Below, piece by piece: positions 49,617-60,951 of a DNA stretch of 64,000 nucleotides (the first letter of the stretch is position 1; each line of letters starts with the position of its first letter). A program made the position numbers and the translations under genes. The stretch is from Trichomonas vaginalis G3. Its lineage: Eukaryota; Parabasalia; Trichomonadida; Trichomonadidae. The notes under the pieces are model-generated. The model was given only the letters and a program-made list of their open reading frames with translations. It made no database searches and had not been told where the DNA came from. The stretch covers positions 31,449,896-31,513,895 of the forward strand of contig NC_067206.1 of assembly GCF_026262505.1 (NCBI RefSeq), written 5' to 3'.

Positions 49617-50960
49617 TTAGCAGCAGCCGTAAGCTAGCATAGCCTCAGCGACGCGCTTGAAGCCGGCGAGGTTAGCACCCTGATAGAGTGGAACGCCATA
49701 TTGTTCAGAAGCAGCGTGAGCAGCTTCGAAGATAGCGTGCATGATTTCCTTGAGCTTCTTGTCGACCTTCTCGGATGACCAAGCGAGGCGGACGGAGTTC
49801 TGTGTCATTTCGAGGCCAGAGACGGAAACACCACCAGCGTTGGCAGCCTTGCCTGGGCCGTAGTAGATGTTCTCCTTCATGTAGAGCTCGATTGTCTCGT
49901 TTGTAGATGGCATGTTAGCACCTTCAGCAACGAGCTTGACGCCGTTCTTGACCATGACTGGAACGTGTTCTGGGTGAATTTCGTTCTGTGTGGCGCATGG
50001 GAGACCCATTTCGCATGGGATCTCGCAAGCCCAGATTGACTTTCCGTCGATGTACTCGTAGCCCTTGAGGTCTGGGAAGAGTTCAGAGATCTTCTTGAGC
50101 TCTGTACGAGCGACGTTCTTGATGTGCATGACGGCATTAAGATGCTCCTTTGTCATGCCGTCCTTGAAGAGGATAGCACCGTGGGAGTCGGAAACGGAGA
50201 CTGGGATAGCACCGAGCTGCATGAGCTTCTGGCAGCAGTACTGGGAAACGTTGCCGGAGCCGGAGACCATGGCACGCTTGCCCTTGATTTCCTCGCCACG
50301 AGCGCGGAGCATTTCTGTAACGAAGTAGACAAGACCGTAGCCTGTAGCTTCTGGGCGGATGAGGGAGCCACCGTATGGGATGCCCTTGCCTGTAAGAACG
50401 CCTTCGAAGATGTTCTTGATACGCTTGTACTGGCCGAACATGTAGCCGATTTCACGAGCACCGACACCGATATCACCAGCTGGGACATCTGTGTTGCCGC
50501 CGATGTGGCGCTGGAGTTCGAGCATGAAGGACTGGCAGAATCTCATGACTTCGCCATCAGACTTGCCGGCTGGGTCGAAATCGGAACCACCCTTGCCACC
50601 ACCCATTGGGAGTGTTGTAAGTGAGTTCTTGAAAACTTGCTCGAAGCCAAGGAACTTGAGGATGGAAAGGTTAACGTTGCCACGGAAACGGCAACCACCC
50701 TTGTATGGGCCAATTGCAGAGTTGAATTGGACACGGAAGCCACGGTTGACCATCATCTCACCCTTGTCGTTAACCCATGGGACACGGAACATGATAACAC
50801 GTTCTGGTTCAACGAGGGCTGGGAGGAGCTTCTGATACTTTGGTTCCTTCTCAAGGATTGGGACGAGGGATGTAAGAACCTCTGTGACGGCCTGGATGAA
50901 TTCCTTCTGATCTGGATCGCGAGCGCGAACGATCTCGAGTGTCTTCTGGACTGCTTCCAT
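49617..50960 (-). CDS. gdhA: NADP-type glutamate dehydrogenase
   Basis: 447 residues, the length of the bacterial hexameric enzyme. It interconverts glutamate and 2-oxoglutarate plus ammonia in the cytosol, linking amino-acid use to carbon metabolism. The catalytic signature LPMGGGKGGSDFDP (117-130, active-site lysine ~123), the PAGDIGVGAREIGYM block (160-174) and the nucleotide-binding GSGNVS (234-239) are intact. SVSDSHG after the second strand suits NADP(H). Codons are strongly GC-biased, as in highly expressed trichomonad genes. An initiator TCATTTCACATTCGTCAATG precedes the start, and the stop is within TAAA. Confidence 0.95.
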   Translation of the reverse strand: MEAVQKTLEIVRARDPDQKEFIQAVTEVLTSLVPILEKEPKYQKLLPALVEPERVIMFRVPWVNDKGEMMVNRGFRVQFNSAIGPYKGGCRFRGNVNLSILKFLGFEQVFKNSLTTLPMGGGKGGSDFDPAGKSDGEVMRFCQSFMLELQRHIGGNTDVPAGDIGVGAREIGYMFGQYKRIKNIFEGVLTGKGIPYGGSLIRPEATGYGLVYFVTEMLRARGEEIKGKRAMVSGSGNVSQYCCQKLMQLGAIPVSVSDSHGAILFKDGMTKEHLNAVMHIKNVARTELKKISELFPDLKGYEYIDGKSIWACEIPCEMGLPCATQNEIHPEHVPVMVKNGVKLVAEGANMPSTNETIELYMKENIYYGPGKAANAGGVSVSGLEMTQNSVRLAWSSEKVDKKLKEIMHAIFEAAHAASEQYGVPLYQGANLAGFKRVAEAMLAYGCC

Positions 50961-50979
50961 TGACGAATGTGAAATGAAA
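50961..50979 (-). promoter_or_regulatory. initiator of the glutamate dehydrogenase gene
   Basis: On the minus strand TTTCATTTCACATTCGTCA ends at the ATG. TCATT and TCACA both fit the known parabasalid initiator TCA(C/T)(T/A) within 20 bp of the start. Confidence 0.6.
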
Positions 50980-52057
50980 TTCTGCCAAACAGAGACCTCT
51001 CAATTTTTCTGAAGTTGAAACCTAAAAACGATGAAGTTTTATCCTTCACAAAATTTGTTATTGTACCATCGTTTAGTTAATGAAATGTATAGCCCGTGAG
51101 GAGATGAATAAGATTTGAATCATCGTTTTAGAGAAAAAATAAAAATTGAGAGTAATAGAATTAAAGCAATAAGCAGTAAAAATAGTTATTTTGTAGTGAT
51201 TAGTAAGAATAAAGCGTTTTCGCAAAATATGTTCAGGTGAGATGATTATTCCAATTTCTATAGAATCATATTGCTGACGTCCAATATGGTAATAATACAC
51301 AAGTGAAATCAATGTTTGGCCAAAAAACGATATCTTCTCAAAAATGAATTGAAAACGATTTCTCCATTTTAGAGAAATTCTAGAATCTTCTTGAGAAGGC
51401 CTAACTGAAAATATACGATGTTTTCTAGAATTGTCACTTTGACAAAAATGAAGAGTGAATAAATGATCTGATTTCTGGGCAATAATAATCTGAACCAGAT
51501 TTTCTAGCAAAACAAACTTAAAAAATAAAGAAATATTTTTCAAATAACGATGCGAGATGAGGTGAACTGAAGTTCTCCATTATGTGTGGTCAATTTTGTA
51601 CACTGTTTTGCGATCTTGTGAATATAATTTACTACTCACTTCTGTCTTTCTCGTTTGATTATGTGGTTATTTTTATATTGTAATGACAAATTCTATCGCA
51701 TTTGAATATCAAATACAATAAATTTGCTGATTAGCGTTTGAATCGGAGTTATTTCACAGAATATATTTCAATTACAGTAGTCGCTAAGTAAAACGCTCTA
51801 TTTTCAATAATTGTTCATCCGAAAATCTCTTTTTTCATTTGTGCGATCAATATTGATGCATCAATCCTAGAATAAATCAAAATCTATCTCTTAGAAAAAC
51901 AAAAACATGACTTATCGAAAAATTAAAAATAATATTCTCATTAATTCTAACACAGACTCTAAATTCACTGTTGTTTCTCACAAACAAATACATTGTTACT
52001 GTTAATTTAAAACATTTAAAATTAATATAGTTTATTACCGTATGAATATAGTAGGGA
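50980..52057. other. 1.1-kb intergenic stretch
   Basis: AT-rich spacer between two minus-strand genes. The frame at 51073-51543 has poor texture and is not supported. Nothing else seen. Confidence 0.5.
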
Positions 52058-54412
52058 TTACAATTCCTTCTTATTTTGGTCATCCTCCTTCTTCTTTTCA
52101 GGTTCTGCTGAAGGAGATGGCTTCGGAGTTTCTGATGAAGCTGGCTTCGCAGTTTGCTTTGGTTTTGGCGTTGACTTTGGCGGAGTTGGAGTTGGTGTTG
52201 ACTTAGACTCTGTTGGATCAACATACTTCTTGTTTTTATCGCCAAATCCGAAGAAATTCTTCACTTTAGAGAAGAATCCTTCTTTCTTAGTCTTTTCTAC
52301 AGGCTTTGGTATATTGTCAATCCTCTGGAACTCCTCAAGAAGCTTAATTGCATTCTCTCTGATCTCATTTGACTTAATATCAATATTCTCATAAAGAGGA
52401 ACTTCCTTCAATTGCTGTGTGAGTTTCATGCCCATCATCTGTGTTGCATTCAAAAGGTCTGAGAAATGTTTGACTTCATAGGCCGGAATCCATGATTTAT
52501 TGACCGGCCACTCAAGGAGTGAAGTCATCATTAGTCTCTGGACTGTTGATCTCAAGAGCTGCTCGAACTGTTGGAGTTTGGTGCGCTCTTCAATTCTGTC
52601 CCAAACTGGCTGTACGTAGCTCATAAGTTCTTGATAAGGAGCTGTGAACAAGGATTCGTTCTTTACCTTATCAGCGTGATCATTTATCCATGTCTTCATC
52701 TTATTGGCCGCATTAGTAACTACAGCAACTTGAGATGGACTCATATATGACTTAAATGTTTCGTTGTATTCGATATCGTCCAAGATTTTATGGGTCAGTT
52801 GCTCGAGTTTCATGCGTGCGTTGGCGATATTCCTACGTTTGGCCATTGTTCTGAGGACTGTAGAAACATATTGTGAATGGGAAATAGAAACAGAGGGTGA
52901 TCCGAAGCTGACTGTAGTGAAGTTGGTCTCGTTATCATATTTATGAAGCTTTTCAAGAGCAACTATCGACTTTCTGAAAAATGCAGTCAGATTTGTCTTC
53001 GAATTGTTGTAAATTGTGTATGGGAAGGTGAGATGCTTGACAGGGAGTGGTAATTCGGACTGTTTGTACTTCAAAGTAATCTCGTTTTCGACATCCGTCA
53101 AATTTATTTCATTTGTACAGTTAATTCCTCTTTGGCAGACTGGTTCGGTCTTTGAATTGTACTCTACTTCGACAGATAGTACTGGATACTCATCGGACCA
53201 GCCGATTGCTGACAATCTTGAATGTTTATGATTATATTGCATGACGTAGCCACCTCCAAATGCGACAGTCTCGTCGGCATTCAAGTTGGCATTGATTGTC
53301 ATGTTGAGAACTTCTTGTAAATTGTTCGTAAGGTTGAATAATCTCGATGATCCGCCAATGATTTGAACAGTGTCAAAAGTGACATTGTTTGTGGCCTCTT
53401 TGACCACTTTTGTGGCTTCTTCGAATACTGGTTTGATCATTTGAAGTAATTCTTCTTCTTTTATGACTAATCTGAGTTCCTCGTGACCTCCAACGTCTTC
53501 TACGACAGTGGAGGACTGATGGATAGCGCTAAATGAAATTGCGGCTTTAAGTTTTTCGCATGCAGTGAATAATCTACGATATTCAGCTGGTGTAAGGTTT
53601 TTGAGGTTGTGTGTCTTAATGAAATGGTTTACCATGCGTGATGTGACGAAAGCGCCACCTTCTTTGTTAGAAATTGCATATGATAATTTTGTAATGTTAA
53701 CATTTGCTGTTGGAAGCTTAGTATTCTTAATAAGAACGAAGCGACCAGCGTATGCCTTGATAGAGGTTGCACCAATATCGATGAATAAGACTGTTTGTGG
53801 CTTATCGTTGAACATTCTGATTCTTTCTACACCATAATAAGTAAAAGTGGCTTCATTATCGGTAATTATGCCACCATACTTGTTTTTAGAGTTTTTAATG
53901 GCGTTAGAAACAATTTCGCGCTGTTTTGCGGTAAATGTTGCTGGAACGATAACAGAGAGGGTATTTACTTCTTTTTCAGCGGACACACTTGTTGCGTACA
54001 TGTTTAAGTACAAGGCGAGCGTATCTTCGAAGTCAAAACGAGAAATTGATTTGTTTAAAAACACGGTTTTTTCAAATTTCTTTGATACTTCGTCATCTGT
54101 ATCTATATGGTACATGAAGTATCCGGCGCCAAGATGTGGACGGAAATCAATTTGTCCACTTGCTTTTTGGCCGATGGAAGGAATTGCTTCTTCTAATTCT
54201 TCATTCGTAAATAATTCTGGTTTGGATGTGTTGATAGACTTTGGAAGACGAAATGCAATGCATGTTGGCGTCAATCTCTTTGATTCTGAGTTTTCTGTCA
54301 TAGTTGGAAAAGAAGTGGAGTTAAATGCTGATGATTTAGTTACAGCTGTACCTAAATCGATAGCAATGCTTTTCGAACGGGCTAAAGATGTAAAGAATGA
54401 TGCTAAAATCAT
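52058..54412 (-). CDS. ER Hsp110/GRP170-like Hsp70 chaperone
   Basis: 784 residues. A short hydrophobic start (MILASFFTSLA) can act as a signal peptide. The Hsp70 ATPase domain follows to ~400: IAIDLGTAVTKS (16-27), FIDIGATSIKAY (210-221) and IIGGSSRLF (351-359). The substrate domain is extended and helical, as in GRP170/Lhs1/HYOU1. Many Asn-X-Ser/Thr sites fit an ER lumen protein. A Thr/Pro/Lys-rich low-complexity tail ends in KKEL, an ER-retrieval-like variant of KDEL. It probably acts as nucleotide exchanger and holdase for the ER Hsp70. Confidence 0.85.
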   Translation of the reverse strand: MILASFFTSLARSKSIAIDLGTAVTKSSAFNSTSFPTMTENSESKRLTPTCIAFRLPKSINTSKPELFTNEELEEAIPSIGQKASGQIDFRPHLGAGYFMYHIDTDDEVSKKFEKTVFLNKSISRFDFEDTLALYLNMYATSVSAEKEVNTLSVIVPATFTAKQREIVSNAIKNSKNKYGGIITDNEATFTYYGVERIRMFNDKPQTVLFIDIGATSIKAYAGRFVLIKNTKLPTANVNITKLSYAISNKEGGAFVTSRMVNHFIKTHNLKNLTPAEYRRLFTACEKLKAAISFSAIHQSSTVVEDVGGHEELRLVIKEEELLQMIKPVFEEATKVVKEATNNVTFDTVQIIGGSSRLFNLTNNLQEVLNMTINANLNADETVAFGGGYVMQYNHKHSRLSAIGWSDEYPVLSVEVEYNSKTEPVCQRGINCTNEINLTDVENEITLKYKQSELPLPVKHLTFPYTIYNNSKTNLTAFFRKSIVALEKLHKYDNETNFTTVSFGSPSVSISHSQYVSTVLRTMAKRRNIANARMKLEQLTHKILDDIEYNETFKSYMSPSQVAVVTNAANKMKTWINDHADKVKNESLFTAPYQELMSYVQPVWDRIEERTKLQQFEQLLRSTVQRLMMTSLLEWPVNKSWIPAYEVKHFSDLLNATQMMGMKLTQQLKEVPLYENIDIKSNEIRENAIKLLEEFQRIDNIPKPVEKTKKEGFFSKVKNFFGFGDKNKKYVDPTESKSTPTPTPPKSTPKPKQTAKPASSETPKPSPSAEPEKKKEDDQNKKEL

Positions 54413-57144
54413 TGGGAATTAAAAATATGTATCAGGCCAAATTGCCATGTATATTTCAATACTTTACATAACAAAAAATTTATTGAACTCATCGTAAATA
54501 GAATCTGAAATGAATGAGTGGAAAAGAGGATATCATGAGGATAGTGTTGCGGTTTAGAACTATTTTTGTTGAAAAAACTTAAATTTGCTTTTTATCCTTC
54601 ATAAACAAAGGTCATTGTCATCTGATATCATATCTGCAGTGTCTGCTGTTGGTATTTCTTCTTTAGATAAGTTCAATTTTTCTTTCAAACTCATCCTTAT
54701 GAACTTCAAAATCAAACATTTTGTAAATTATTCAAAATTGAGATCATGCCCATAACTTGGAAATGAAATTTCGGAGGCAATACGGAGGTTGAAAAGTCTA
54801 CTTATTGAACTTGTTCTGATGCTGGTTTTGGTTTTTGAACAAAATCGCAGCCAATTGACAATCGCTGTTGTATTTCAGAAAAAAAAAGTCGTTCCTCAAA
54901 AGACATAATTCGATTTTTGAAATGAAAAAACTTTGCTGGCTATTATTTCAAAAGTATTAGATAATTCACCATTTGAATTAGCACTTTTGCATACGATAAT
55001 ATTCGTATAATTATGCATCATTTTAAATGATAAAAATTAATTTCTTTATTTTCGTATGCAAAATTGCTAATATAAACTCTGTGACTTCATAATTAATCAT
55101 TGTTAATTATCCGCGCTTGAAATGAATCGAATTTGAATGATTTTGCACGAAATTCTAGACAATTTTGTTGTTTAATTACATCATTTTGATTCCATGTTAG
55201 AAACATAGTGCTGCTTGTTGAACCATTTGGAAAAAAAGTCAAAAGGAAATTTGTGATGAATACGATGGTTTGAATTTCAAATGACTATCAGAAAAAATTA
55301 ATAGCAATATATTCATAGGTAAATTTGTTTCTTATCATTTTAATTTTTTCTTTGCATTCTGAAAAATTGAAAAGAGATTTATGCAATCAATATTTTTGCT
55401 TTTTCTCTGAAAAAGAGAAGCTCCATTTTGATAATCAATGCATATAAACTGAGATATGGTACAAATTACTGCTATAATTTGATTTTAAATACATGAAACT
55501 AAGGATTATTAGATAATCGACCAACTTTTTTATGATCTTAAGAATGAGTAATTAGTTAAATGCTGCATAATCCGAATAACAGGTATTAATTTGAAAAAAA
55601 TAACTTACTTTGTGTAAGAAACTATTAATTCGTTTTTGCTTTTTGAATTGCAATTCAATTTCTTTTGATTGGAATAAATTTCATAGAGAATTACATATAT
55701 CTGACAGTCGATAATTGATTTTTAATAACAGTAGATTACGGGTCAAAAATATTTTGCTTAACGATCAAAATCGCATTGAAATTTAAAGGGGAATTCAAAT
55801 TCAATAGACCCCTAATTTTATTAAAATTATTTACCATTGCAAATCTAGTATGAATAAAGATGCCTAATATTTTTCGTAAATCGTATAATTTTTGTAAAAA
55901 TGATTTAGATCATGCTATTTTTCAAAACAATTTAAATTACGATTGACAAGCTGAATCCATATATTTTTTCAACATATAGCATTTTTCCTTCAAAAAAGAA
56001 TTGCTAATAATGAGTGATAATGTTGTTTTTTTTCAAATTTTATACATGGCACGGCGGGCGCAAAAAGTGACAAAATAGAATACCTATGGTGGCAAGACAA
56101 AGGAAACATTTTTGTAAGGCAAACATTATATCAAATACCTTTACTTTGTAATAAGAAATATAATTATCACGAAATTACAAATAAATATTGTTTAATATAA
56201 TTAATAGCAAAATTCTTTTTTATTATTTCCCTTAAGACCTTACTTATTAAGTATACGTATAACAAGCTTGTACTGCATGTATTAGTTAATAGAACAAAAG
56301 AAACTGAGCTCAAATGAAAAAAATTTTCATGCTATTTTGGAAATATGCATATTCGAAGTATGAGAGTTGTAAACACTGAGAATTTTAAGCTTTGGTTGAT
56401 GATAGTCTTTAATTTTTCTTGAAGTAGTAAATTATTTGATATGAAAATTTAATGGCCAGCATAATCAATCGTGCGTTTCGTTTCTTGATTGAGAAACGAT
56501 GATTGTGTGCTAATGAATTATTGCGTCTGACAGGTTATGATTATGGATACCTGAAATTAAGCTTTTATGGGAAACATCACCGAGCGCCATTTGGCGCCCC
56601 TAATGCTGTTTCTATCGGTATGATTAAGGAGCTTTCTTATGCACTTTCATCACTTGAACTTGAACGCTACAAGATATATGCCCCCCTCCCAATGGGAGGT
56701 GGGAGCAAAAATTGAAATGTTTACAATGATTTTTGAATACTTTACAAGCGCCCCTCCCAGTGGGCGCGGGCGCAAGTGATCGGGTCAAAAAAAAAATCAT
56801 AAAAATATTCAAAATTGCGATTTTAATAGATGTTTAAGAAGTAAATTTATTAATAACGATATTTCATAGTACAAAATGTGTTCAATCTCTTCGTAAATCA
56901 TTCAAAAAAATCAAAAGAATTTCCAAAATTCAATTTTTTTAGTAAAATTTATATCTTTTTCTATCGTCTCCTCCCCACCAGTGGGAGCCACCGGAGGCGC
57001 GGGCGGCGCCGCTGGCGCCAAAAAAGTAGCGCCCATCGTGCCATGTATATTTCAAATTAAAATTTTAATGATAAATTAGCTATTGTATTTAATAAAATTG
57101 AATGAGACGCTCAATTTTTCAGAATCGTCATTTCATTTTAATTT
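54413..57144. other. 2.7-kb intergenic region
   Basis: AT-rich spacer between divergent host genes. It contains the inverted-repeat element at 56041-57049. A GCCATGTATATTTCAA piece at 54443-54458 is identical to the right edge of that element and may be a relic end. The other short frames are not supported. Confidence 0.5.
56041..57049. mobile_element. 1-kb non-autonomous inverted-repeat element with 9-bp target duplication
   Basis: The left end TATACATGGCACGGCGGGCGC (56041-) matches the reverse complement of the right end (57029-57049) with about two differences. TTTCAAATT lies just outside both ends (56031-56039 and 57050-57058), a 9-bp target duplication as made by Mutator-like transposases. 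Inside are GC-rich hairpins such as GAGCGCCATTTGGCGCCCC (~56583), CCCTCCCAATGGGAGGTGGG (~56686) and CGGGCGGCGCCGCTGGCGCC (~56999). It has no transposase of its own. It ends ~95 bp upstream of the gene at 57145. Confidence 0.65.
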
Positions 57145-57918
57145 ATGTGTTTTAATAAAGAGTGGTCTTTAATATTCACAGGCACCAGTCTGTTCTTTGG
57201 CGGATGGGTTGTTTCCGGCCATGGAATATGGAAAAACATTGAAAGCTGGCAACGCTGGCGAGTTTGCTATTGCTTCATTTATTTTGCAGCTATGGAAGCT
57301 CTTCAATTCTTCCAGTACCTAGTCATTAACGATTGCCAATCTTCACTCAACATTTTCTTAACATTCCTAGGTTTCATTCATATTTGCTGGCAGCCATTGT
57401 TTTCCAATATTGCTTTCTCAGCTCTTGATTTCAAGAATTTCGATAAGAAGAGAGATGATATCTGGAAATTCATTTTCAAGTTCGCTTTCGCTTCTGGATT
57501 ATTAATGTCTTTCAGAATCCTTATTCCAGCAGTATATGATTTCCCAGAAGCCTTCATTTTTGAACCACGTGGCAATGCTGATGGATATTGCGGAGAAAAA
57601 ACTTGCACGACCAACGGAATTTATCACTTGAAATGGGAATTCAAGCTTCTTAAATCTACATACGCTTTTCCAAACATGTCAGCACACTGCTTGTTCATGT
57701 TCGTTTGTCCATTCATTCTTGGTCTTAGAATTCAGTCAATTATTCTTTTCTTAACAGGACCATTTATCTCCGTTCTCTTCCCAGGTCCAGTTTCAGATGG
57801 TGAACGTTCATCTATATGGTGTTTCTTCTCCATTGCTGAATCATTCATTACTGTTATTACTTGTTACATTGCTTGCCGTCGCCAACTCAATGCTTCTCTT
57901 AAGCAAAAGCAGCAGTAA
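57145..57918 (+). CDS. multipass membrane protein (possibly DUF5765 family)
   Basis: 257 residues with about seven hydrophobic spans. It begins MCFNKEWSLIFTGTSLFFGG, a MC(F/W)..xxS start seen in a family of small eukaryotic membrane proteins (DUF5765, from memory). Loops hold conserved-looking EALQFFQYLVIND and HLKWEFK segments and two Cys in GYCGEKTCTTNG that could form a disulphide. A CGTCATTTCATTTTAATTT initiator touches the ATG. A host gene; its function and substrate are unknown. Confidence 0.7.
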   Translation: MCFNKEWSLIFTGTSLFFGGWVVSGHGIWKNIESWQRWRVCYCFIYFAAMEALQFFQYLVINDCQSSLNIFLTFLGFIHICWQPLFSNIAFSALDFKNFDKKRDDIWKFIFKFAFASGLLMSFRILIPAVYDFPEAFIFEPRGNADGYCGEKTCTTNGIYHLKWEFKLLKSTYAFPNMSAHCLFMFVCPFILGLRIQSIILFLTGPFISVLFPGPVSDGERSSIWCFFSIAESFITVITCYIACRRQLNASLKQKQQ

Positions 57919-58560
57919 GATACTTATATTATAAACTATAGATATAATTTTTATTGACATTATAATCTTTCCAAAATTCAATTATACATTGATGAACGTC
58001 TGTTTCATGTTATGACATATGTAATAATTTATAAAAAATGATTTAATTAACAGCACTAACATTCCGAGTAGTTACTTTATAGTGTGTAATTAACTCACAC
58101 GTATAACTAGATTGTGTTTGAAAAAAGGTTCATAGATCTAGTCGAAGATGATCTTTAGGCTATAATTTGTTCTTAGTAGTATATGAGGAAGGGTTTTGTG
58201 ACTTTTTTTGTAAACGTAAGAATTCATACAATATTGAACGATTTTGTATCATTTTTTTTAACATATGAAGTAAAAAATGTATGATTCTTACGGTTTTTAT
58301 TCTTACGTTTTTGAATAAATCAAGATTTAAAAAATTTTCAAAATTGTAAGACATTTACACTCAACCCATACATAATGTAATGAAAAATAAAAGAAGCTAT
58401 ATATATAGATGATGTCAGATATTCCGCGATTAATTATAGAATTGTTTAAATCATGAATGGAATCAATGGAGTCATAATCGAAGACCTCATAAACGAGAGA
58501 GTAAAAGAAATTAGAAATAATTATTTTCATGAATAAAAAATAAACTTTAAAAATTCATCA
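57919..58560. other. intergenic, 640 bp
   Basis: AT-rich. A hairpin of GTAAGAATTCATACA (~58215) and TGTATGATTCTTAC (~58276) with a further TTCTTACG copy lies at ~58212-58312. Block C begins abruptly at its right end (~58560). Confidence 0.5.
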
Positions 58561-58592
58561 CATGGGAGAATTACGAAGAAGAATTATATAAA

Positions 58593-60806
58593 GTGGAACC
58601 ATTCACGAAAGATTCATTTTATTCAGCATTAACTCAAGAAACTATATCAGATAGTGATTATCAAATATATCTCAATGATGCTAAAAATTTTAAGAATAGA
58701 TTAGAATATTTTATTCATTATTGCAATAAAGATGTTGAAATTATGATTGACCCAATTGATAAAATTATTGAAGAAACAATTGTTTATAAAATTGATATGC
58801 TTCATAATCTTTCTTTATCATCGAATGCTTCAATGATTCGTTACGCTTTAGCATATAAAGACTTTAATCATAATGAAAAATATCCTGAGGAAGAGATAGA
58901 ATCAAGTTTTGAATTAACGAAAAAGTATTGGAAATATAAAATTGAATCATATAAGAAACAAGATGAAAAAGCAGAAAGAGATATTAAAAATAATGTTTCA
59001 ATGGATGATTTTCAATACTATCACGATTTAATCCTTTCATCTAAATGCAAAATGTGTGGTAAAGCGTTTACATATGCAAATAAACCAACATTGGATAGAA
59101 TCGATAATGAAAAACCACATACCAAAGAAAATTGTCAGTTAATGTGTTGTTATTGCAATGTCGTAAAATCAAATAAAGATGAAGATGTTCAACGTTTAAG
59201 AATCAATTTAAGAAATTATGCATTAAAAAATAATTTACCAATGACTTTAGATTCAGTTGAAGCTTATCACATTCTCCGTAATGGAATTACTGGTGGTCTA
59301 TCAAATGTTCAACATCGTATTAATCTTAAAGGAATCACGCACATTAATAAACTTTCATATAATCCAGAAACTAAAACTGTATCAAATGAGGACACCACCA
59401 ACATTATGACTCATTTCGTTGGTGTTGATTTTAATTCATTATATCCTTCATCATTTTCATCTAATCCTCATGATTTCATTCAATATACTGACCATAAAAT
59501 GTATATGCCGGGAAGATTGAATGGTGTTATCATTTGTGATACAGCAACAAAGAAAGCAAAAGCACTGGGAATAATTAAGAAGAAAAATACTTTATTCGTG
59601 GCTGAAGTAAAGGGTCACATTGATGAAAAATACATTAATGATTACATAAACTTTTTACCGATAATAAGAAACTTAGATATTATCACAGATGAAAAAACAA
59701 TTGGCAGTTTTATGTATAATTACATGAAATCAAACAATCTACCAGTTGACCAGAAACAGAGAAAATTAACTCAGTTAGCATCAACACACAACCAATATCA
59801 ACCATTTTCTTCTTATTATCTATGGTATCTAATCGACAGATTTCATTTTATCATCGATGATATTCAATCAATTTTAACATTTACGAAAAACACTTGTTTT
59901 AATGAATTTGCGAACGAATTTATGAACGAAAGACAAAAGGCTGAATTAGAAGGAAATAAAGGAAAAAGTTTATTTTGCAAGATTTCACTTAATGGATCAT
60001 ATGGTTACGATGCAATGAATACACAAAATTACACAAAGACTAAAATAATGAATGCACAGAAGGCACGCGTTGCATGTATGTCAAATAAGTTTAAAAACAT
60101 AAGAGAAATAGGTGAAGATACATATCAAGTGATGCTCAAAGATAGATTTTATAGATGTGAAACATGTTTACAAGAGGCATTCTTTACTTTAGATAATGCT
60201 AAATACTGGTATTTAGTTTTCATTTATGATTTTATGTATAAATGCATGGATGTTAATCGTTTTCATTTCATTGAAGGTGATACTGATTCATCTTATTGGG
60301 CTATTGCTGGCGATTCAAATCTTCCTAACACTCAAGCATTTCAAGCAATTATAACCGATAAACAATTTTATGATAAAAACATTTTCAAATTCGCACCTTT
60401 TAATTTCTTCTGTTTTGATGAGAAATTTAAACCTAAATTAAAGAATAAAGTTGAAGAAAAAGCACATGAGAAGAAGTTATTGGGTTTAGCAATTGAGAAA
60501 CAAGGTGATAACATGGTTGCTTTATGTCCTAAGTGTTATACATCATTCAACGGTTCAATTGATGGAAGTGATTTTAAAAAGATTGCACAAAAAATGAAAG
60601 GAGTTAGTTTACGACAAAATAAACAATTAACACCTAAAAATTATTTGGATATAATAAATGATAAAGTGATATTTGATGGTCAGAATATTAATTTACAACT
60701 TAAAAACGGATTAATGACTCGCTTAACAATCGGTAAGACTGCATTAACAGGAGCACACACTAAGGCTGTATGTTGTGAAAATGGATGTTGTATGCCATTT
60801 ATTTAA
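58593..60806 (+). pseudogene. block C type B DNA polymerase with HNH-like domain, incomplete
   Basis: About 737 codons of open frame, close kin of the block B polymerase over its whole length (roughly three quarters identical by eye). The coding similarity begins a little upstream, near 58560. Visible are an HNH-like segment (CKMCGK, LDRIDN, HTKENCQLMCCYCN; ~59045-59175), VDFNSLYPS (~59426), LNGSYGYD (~59990) and GDTDSSYW (60278). Compared with its relative the gene is incomplete. The first visible start is not an ATG. Confidence 0.85.
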
Positions 60807-60951
60807 TACAATTTAAAATTTTATTTTTAATGAAATGCCACAGAAGAGACAAAAGGAACCGTTAATGATGCGATTCAATATGTAAATAATGGTTTTGATT
60901 CTTGATCAAAGAGGTGGGCACCCTTAAAACACTTATTTTATTTTTATATAA

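Noticed and set aside
50124-50963. Long open frames on the strand opposite glutamate dehydrogenase (e.g. 50124-50624, 50637-50963).
   Set aside because: They are antisense to an intact, GC-biased gene whose codon use avoids stops on the other strand; no initiator or family match.
57919-58560. tRNA or small RNA in the hairpin-containing spacer.
   Set aside because: The stem is AT-rich with no tRNA features; no promoter boxes recognised.
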